From NCBI RefSeq assembly GCF_014201115.1, contig NZ_JACHDO010000001.1:2232001-2296000 (forward strand): DNA of 64,000 bases, given 5' to 3'. The notes beneath the pieces were generated by a model, which searched no databases, had not been told where the DNA came from, and was given only the letters and a program-made list of their open reading frames with translations. A program made the translations under genes and the position numbers. Shown here in pieces: positions 59,724 through 64,000 of this stretch; the first letter of the stretch is position 1; each line of letters begins with the position of its first letter. This DNA is from Nocardiopsis metallicus (GTDB taxonomy: Bacteria > Actinomycetota > Actinomycetes > Streptosporangiales > Streptosporangiaceae).

Positions 59724-60419
59724 ATGGCAACGGTCTTGCTGGTCGAGGACGACCAGATGGTGCGGGGCGCTCTGATGCGGGCGCTGAGCGGTCTGGGGCA
59801 CGTGGTGCTGCCCGTGGGCACCGCGCTGGACGCGCTGCGCGAGGCCGCCAAACACGAACCCGACCTGGTCATCCTGGACCTGGGCCTGCCCGACCTGGAC
59901 GGCGCCGCGGCGCTGCGGATGCTGCGCGGGCACAGCGACGTCCCGGTGATCGTGGCGACGGCGCGCGGCGACGAGCAGTCGATCGTGCGCCTGCTCAACG
60001 ACGGGGCCGACGACTACGTGGTCAAGCCCTTCTCCAGCACCCAGTTGGCGGCCCGGATGAACGCGCTGCTGCGCAGGTCCGGCCGGTCCTCCGCCAGTGC
60101 CCCGGACCTCGGTGAGCTGACCGTGGGCGAGCTGTCCATCAGCCTGACCCGCCGGCAGGCGACACTGGCGGGGCGCCCGTTGGAGCTGTCCCGCCGTGAG
60201 TTCGACCTGTTGGCCTACCTGGCCGAGCACGCGGGTCGTGTGGTGAGCCGTAAGGAGCTGGTGGAGGCGGTCTGGCACCAGCACCCGTTCGTGGGCCACG
60301 ACCAGACCATCGACGTGCACATGTCTTGGCTGCGCCGCAAGCTCGGCGAGAGCGCGAGCCGCCCCCGGTACCTGCACACGGTGCGAGGCGTGGGGTTGAA
60401 GCTGGTGGAACCGGCTTGA
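59724..60419 (+). CDS. OmpR-family response regulator
   Basis: This 231-residue protein has a receiver domain (acidic pair 9-10, phosphoacceptor D52 in LVILDLGLPD, lysine in VVKPFS) and a winged-helix output domain (LSRREFDLLAYLAEHAGRVV, VDVHMSWLRRKLG-type recognition helix). ATG 59724 is preferred to GTG 59718; no clear ribosome site is present. Its stop overlaps the sensor kinase start by four bases. The proximity to the sugar operon may mean control of it, but two-component pairs of this type also regulate envelope genes. Confidence 0.9.
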   Translation: MATVLLVEDDQMVRGALMRALSGLGHVVLPVGTALDALREAAKHEPDLVILDLGLPDLDGAAALRMLRGHSDVPVIVATARGDEQSIVRLLNDGADDYVVKPFSSTQLAARMNALLRRSGRSSASAPDLGELTVGELSISLTRRQATLAGRPLELSRREFDLLAYLAEHAGRVVSRKELVEAVWHQHPFVGHDQTIDVHMSWLRRKLGESASRPRYLHTVRGVGLKLVEPA

Positions 60420-61783
60420 GGCGGCTGCTGGCCCGCGCCGTCACCCTGGCCACGGTGCTGGTCGCGGTGGTGATGATCGGTGTGACGGGGCTGTGGGCCT
60501 GGTGGGAGGCGCGTGAGCGGGCCGAGGCCGAGGTGCGTTCGCAGGCGCACATGGTGGCTTCGGTAGCGGAGGCGGACCCCGACCCCGCGCTGTTGCGGCG
60601 CGTGGTGGCCTCGACCTCGGCGGGCGCGCGCGGCCACCTCTCGGTGCACCTGCCCGACGGGACGACCGTGGGGGCCAGCCGGGCCGAAGGGGATGACGTG
60701 GCGGCCGCGCGGGACGACGGCGCTGGGTTCGAGGGTGCGCGCGAGATCGTGGACGGCACGGTGTACCTGCTGGCGGTCGCCGCACCCGAAGGCGGTACCG
60801 CCGACGGGGGCGACGTTTCCGTGGTGGAGGTGTACCAGCCCCGATGGGAGGCCACCACCGGGTTGGGCCGGGCCCTGGGCGGGCTGGTGGTGGTCGCGGT
60901 ACTGGTGGTGCTGGGCGCGGTGCTGATCACCGACCGGCTGAGCCGGCCCGCGCGACGTGCGCTGCGTGCTCTGGCGGACACGGCCGTGGCGATCGGCGAG
61001 GGCCGGTTGAACGCCCGGATACGCGTACACGGTCCGCGGGACCTGGTCGTCCTCGGTGAGTCGATCAACGCCATCGGTGAGCGCGTCCAAGGACTGCTCA
61101 CCAAGGAGCGGGAGATGGCCGCCGACGTCTCGCACCGGCTGCGCACCCCGCTGACAGCCCTGCGGCTGGACACCGAAACCCTGCCCGGAGCTGAGGGCGA
61201 ACGGATCAGGGACGCGATCGCGGCGCTGGAGCGGGACGTGGACGCCATCATCCGCGACGTACGCCCGCAGGAACCGGCCCCGGGCCGGGGAGAGGCCGAG
61301 CGGAGCTGTGACCTGTCCGAGGCAGTGCTCGACCGGATGGGATTCTGGTCGATGCTCGCCGCCGACCAGGGGCGGGAGGTGACGCTGGACCTGCCCGAGG
61401 CCCCGTGCCTGGTGGCCCTGAACCGGGACGAGTGCGTCGCGGTCCTGGATTCACTCGTGGGAAACGTCTTCCGCTACACCCCAGCGGACGGGCCCTTCGC
61501 GGTCGCCGTGGTGGAGCACGCGGGTTGGGTGACACTGATCGTGGAGGACGCGGGCCCGGAGTTCGCCGATCCCGCGGCCGCACTGCGACGCGGCACGAGC
61601 GGGGGCGGATCGACCGGGCTCGGGTTGGACATCGTCCGGCACGCGGTGGAGGCGACCGGCGGCACAGTTCACCTGGAACGCGGGAAACTGGGCGGCGCGA
61701 GGGTGCGGGCAAGGTTCGCACAACTGGACGTCCCCCACGAGGAGGAACAACCCCGCGCCTGGCGGCTGCGCCGCTCAGGCTGA
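60416..61783 (+). CDS. Membrane sensor histidine kinase
   Basis: This protein of about 455 residues starts at TTG 60416 within a TTGA overlap; no better start exists before the first helix. TM1 is about 8-30 and TM2 about 152-172, enclosing a sensor region of about 120 residues outside the cell. A HAMP linker (DRLSRPARRALRALADTAVAI) leads to the H-box DVSHRLRTPL with H240. The ATPase domain has the N-box (SLVGNVFRYTP) and GSTGLGLDIVRHAV. The G1 box reads DAGPEF instead of DxGPG, a mild variation. It partners the preceding regulator; the signal is unknown. Confidence 0.88.
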   Translation: MRRLLARAVTLATVLVAVVMIGVTGLWAWWEARERAEAEVRSQAHMVASVAEADPDPALLRRVVASTSAGARGHLSVHLPDGTTVGASRAEGDDVAAARDDGAGFEGAREIVDGTVYLLAVAAPEGGTADGGDVSVVEVYQPRWEATTGLGRALGGLVVVAVLVVLGAVLITDRLSRPARRALRALADTAVAIGEGRLNARIRVHGPRDLVVLGESINAIGERVQGLLTKEREMAADVSHRLRTPLTALRLDTETLPGAEGERIRDAIAALERDVDAIIRDVRPQEPAPGRGEAERSCDLSEAVLDRMGFWSMLAADQGREVTLDLPEAPCLVALNRDECVAVLDSLVGNVFRYTPADGPFAVAVVEHAGWVTLIVEDAGPEFADPAAALRRGTSGGGSTGLGLDIVRHAVEATGGTVHLERGKLGGARVRARFAQLDVPHEEEQPRAWRLRRSG

Positions 61784-62080
61784 ACCCTGGGAAGTGCTGT
61801 CACTGCCGGTCACTCCCCGAACGGACACTCGGCGCGGCAGCGAAGGAAGGAGCGCCCCCAGGCCTGCGGGGATCGGTGCCCGTGTCACAGCCGGTCAACT
61901 ACAGCGACGAAAAAGCAGCAACGAGGGTGTCCGGCTCCTCCGCTCTGTGCGCACTGGCGGGGCGTGTCGCGGCGGGTCATGTCGGGCAACGAAAAGCGGC
62001 AGTGAGGACCGGGTTCAGCGCTGTGGTGTTGTGTCTGGAGAGGCCAGGGTGTCCGCTGCTTCCGAAACCCCTGTATCCCC

Positions 62081-62140
62081 GATGATCTTGCTACCAGGGG
62101 CGAGTTCGGCGCCGAACTCGCCCCTGGTAGCAAGATCATC
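62081..62140. repeat. 60-bp perfect palindrome
   Basis: Bases 62081-62110 are the exact reverse complement of 62111-62140, with no spacer. The outer part of each arm (GATCTTGCTACCAG) recurs in the imperfect palindrome at 4247-4294 inside the left-edge defence operon, while the inner part differs. Perfect spacerless palindromes of this size are unusual because they extrude and tend to be deleted. Maintenance suggests a recent arrival or a selected function. Confidence 0.85.
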
Positions 62141-62252
62141 TTCAAACAGAGGGCTGAAACAGGCACCGGGCCATCGCCGCTGCCGCTGTTGCGCTGGGAC
62201 GCGTGACCGGCCGTGACACGCGTACCGCTCCCCGCGGGGGTGGGGAACGGGT

Positions 62253-62286
62253 GAGGGGCACCCCTGGTCTGGGCGGGGCGCCCCTC
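62253..62286. terminator. Candidate terminator between convergent genes
   Basis: GAGGGGC (62253-62259) pairs with GCCCCTC (62280-62286). It sits 39 bases downstream of the GH15 stop and could end minus-strand transcription. Confidence 0.4.
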
Positions 62287-62324
62287 GGTGTCGGCCCAAC
62301 GGGGTCAGGATGCTCCTAGGAACC

Positions 62325-64000
62325 TCAGTGCTGGTCCAGGAGCTGGGCGCAGCGGATCAGCCCCAGGTGGGAGTAGGCCTGCGGGTGGTTGCCCAGGGCC
62401 CGCTCGGTGACCGGGTCGAACTCCTCGGGGATCAACCCGGTGGGCCCGGCGCAGTCCACCAGGTGCTTGAACAGCTCCTCGGCCTCGGCGCGCCGTCCGG
62501 TGAGCAGGTAGGCCTCGATCAGCCAGGTGGTGCACAGGTGGAAGCCGCCCTCACCGCCGGGCAGGCCGTCGTCACGGTGGTAGCGGTACACGGTCGGCCC
62601 GCTGCGCAGCTCGGCCTCCACCGCGGTCACGGTGGCCTGGAAGCGCTCGTCGGCCGGGTCGATCAGCCCGGACAGGCCGATGTGCAGCGAGGCCGCGTCC
62701 AGGTCGGTGCCGTCATAGGCCGTGGCGTAGGCCTGGGCCTGGTCGTTCCAGCCCTTCTCCAGGACCTCCTCGGCGATCCGGGCGCGCAGGGCGGCCCAGC
62801 CGGGGTCGGCCTCGCGCCGGTAGCGCTGGGCCAGGGTCAGGGCGCGGTCCAGGGTGAGCCAGCACATCACCTTGGAGTACACCCGCTGGCGGGGTTCGTC
62901 GCGCTCCTCCCAGATGCCGTGGTCGGCCTCGTGCCAGCGCCTTGCCACGGCCTGGGCCATGGAGCGCACCAGGTCCCAGTCGCGGTCGGACAGGGCCCCC
63001 TTGGCCTGGGCCAGGTGGGTGATGAGCTCGACCACGGGCCCGAACACGTCCAGCTGGACCTGGTGGTCGGCGAGGTTGCCGATGCGGACCGGGCGTGATC
63101 CGGCGTAGCCGGACAGGGACTCGATGACCTCCTCGGGGCCCAGGTCGGTGCCGCGCAGGCTGTAGAGGGGGCGCAGGAGTTCGGGTGAGGGCAGGGAGGC
63201 GACCACTTGGTGGACCCAGTCCAGGAAGGCCTCGGCCTCGGCGGTGGAGCCCAGGGTGACCAGGGCCTGGACGGTCAGGGCGCCGTCGCGCAGCCAGCAG
63301 TACCGGTAGTCCCAGTTGCGGACCCCGCCGATCTCCTCGGGCAGGGAGGTGGTGGCCGCGGCCATCACACCCCCGGTGGGGGTGCACAGACCCCGCAACG
63401 TCAACGCCGAACGGGCGACCAGTTCCCGTTGGGTGCGGGGCAGCTCCAGGGTGTCGGCCCAGGTGGTCCAGCCGCTTTCGGCGTGCTCGCGGCGGTCGCT
63501 CTCCGGTGCGGGGTGTGAGTTCAGCGAGTCCGCTCCGCAACGCAGCTCCAGGACCACCGGCTCACCCTCGGCCGGGTGGACGGTGGCGCGGGCGGTGTCC
63601 TGGCCGTTCTCGGTCTCGATGCGCCACTCCACGCCCGGGGAGCGCAGCACCATCGGGAAGTCGGCGCCGCGGATCCGGATCCCGTCGTCCTCGGCGGTGA
63701 TCCGGACCGGGGCGCGGCCGAAGTCCGGGCGCGGGGCGAACTCGATGGTCGCGGGGGTGACGCCGCCGATCACCCGGACCAGGTCGGTGCGGCCCGGGGC
63801 GGTGTCGTGGGCGAGGTAGTCGGTGACCTCCAGGCGGGACCAGCGAGTGCGCACGGTCATGGTGCCCGGCAGGTAGCGCTGGCCCAACGGCATCTTGCCG
63901 TGGGCGGGGGCGATCGCGAAGACACCCGCCTGGCGGCCGCCCAGGACCTCGGCGAACAGGGCGTTGGAGTCCGGCTCGGGATGGCAGAACCACAGCAGCC
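62325..64000 (-). CDS. Glycoside hydrolase family 15 protein (glucoamylase/trehalase-like), 5' end off-window
   Basis: The frame is open through the right edge and ends at 62325, giving about 558 visible residues. Just inside the edge it reads LLWFCHPEPDSNALFAEVLGG, typical of the GH15 N-terminal beta domain, so only a few dozen residues are missing. The (alpha/alpha)6 barrel follows: NWDYRYCWLRDGALTVQAL, GTDLGPEEVIESLSGYAGS, GIWEERDEPRQRVYSKVMCW and GLIPEEFDP. The glutamates in GIWE and IPEE are the likely catalytic acid and base. In actinobacteria such cytosolic GH15 enzymes often hydrolyse trehalose or maltodextrins. No signal peptide can be assessed. Confidence 0.9.
   Translation of the reverse strand, partial: LLWFCHPEPDSNALFAEVLGGRQAGVFAIAPAHGKMPLGQRYLPGTMTVRTRWSRLEVTDYLAHDTAPGRTDLVRVIGGVTPATIEFAPRPDFGRAPVRITAEDDGIRIRGADFPMVLRSPGVEWRIETENGQDTARATVHPAEGEPVVLELRCGADSLNSHPAPESDRREHAESGWTTWADTLELPRTQRELVARSALTLRGLCTPTGGVMAAATTSLPEEIGGVRNWDYRYCWLRDGALTVQALVTLGSTAEAEAFLDWVHQVVASLPSPELLRPLYSLRGTDLGPEEVIESLSGYAGSRPVRIGNLADHQVQLDVFGPVVELITHLAQAKGALSDRDWDLVRSMAQAVARRWHEADHGIWEERDEPRQRVYSKVMCWLTLDRALTLAQRYRREADPGWAALRARIAEEVLEKGWNDQAQAYATAYDGTDLDAASLHIGLSGLIDPADERFQATVTAVEAELRSGPTVYRYHRDDGLPGGEGGFHLCTTWLIEAYLLTGRRAEAEELFKHLVDCAGPTGLIPEEFDPVTERALGNHPQAYSHLGLIRCAQLLDQH

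Larger units (their letters stand above)
61784..62324. other. Gene-free gap between the sensor kinase and GH15 genes
   Basis: These 541 bases lie between convergent genes. They hold the 60-bp palindrome (62081-62140) and a terminator-like stem (62253-62286), listed separately. Open frames here are short and of chance-like composition. No promoter is expected. Confidence 0.5.

Overview
This window is very GC-rich, actinomycete-like DNA: strong G/C third-position bias, GTG/TTG starts, 1-4 base gene overlaps, and families typical of Streptomyces/Nocardiopsis relatives (Hanks kinases, DUF6461, trypco1, GH15, MalK-type sugar transporters). A Nocardiopsidaceae-like host is my best guess, but it is inference only. 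I see no rRNA, tRNA or CRISPR array.

Positions 1 to about 38,000 form a dense anti-mobile-element island. A minus-strand operon at the left edge carries a 2,080-residue fusion (Hanks kinase, COG1205/DUF1998 helicase, Vsr-like nuclease), an SNF2 helicase resembling DISARM DrmD, and the first 395 residues of a large protein resembling Eco57I-type methylases. Next come an HTH-N6-methylase (plus), a DEDDh exonuclease with BRCT and a C-terminal membrane anchor (minus), a giant DUF4011/DUF3320 helicase-nuclease split by a -1 frameshift (minus), and a RAMA-CBS-HEPN protein (minus). Divergent from the last, with readable promoters on both sides, is a 1,143-residue unknown protein overlapping by four bases a DUF1998 helicase gene. 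That pair resembles Druantia type III (DruH/DruE), but the helicase is cut by an IS982-like element. A second Hanks kinase, a UvrD helicase with a ParE/RelE-like N-terminus, and a DUF262 (GmrSD-type) protein follow.

From about 38 to 43.6 kb the DNA is sparse. It holds two small ORFs, a bile-acid:sodium-family symporter, two IS elements abutting across a single CTAG, and an orphan trypco1 gene. From 43.8 to 51.2 kb (minus) lies a Wadjet-like operon (DUF2397, DUF2398 and TIGR02680 SMC proteins) with no visible nuclease subunit. It is divergent from a membrane-anchored Mrr-type endonuclease gene. A DUF6461-like gene beyond it is interrupted by an ISL2-group IS.

From 54.5 kb rightward the DNA looks like ordinary chromosome: a four-gene carbohydrate ABC importer operon (ATPase, lipoprotein, MalF-like permease with an extra domain, MalG-like permease), a divergent response regulator/sensor kinase pair, and the 3' part of a GH15 gene running off the right edge. 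A 60-base perfect palindrome near 62.1 kb shares its arms with a hairpin inside the left-edge defence operon.

Several defence genes here are damaged (two by IS insertion, one by frameshift, and one operon lacks a subunit), so the island looks partly decayed or in flux. The left-edge kinase-helicase/SNF2/methylase operon is intact as far as it can be seen and is the best candidate for an undescribed system.
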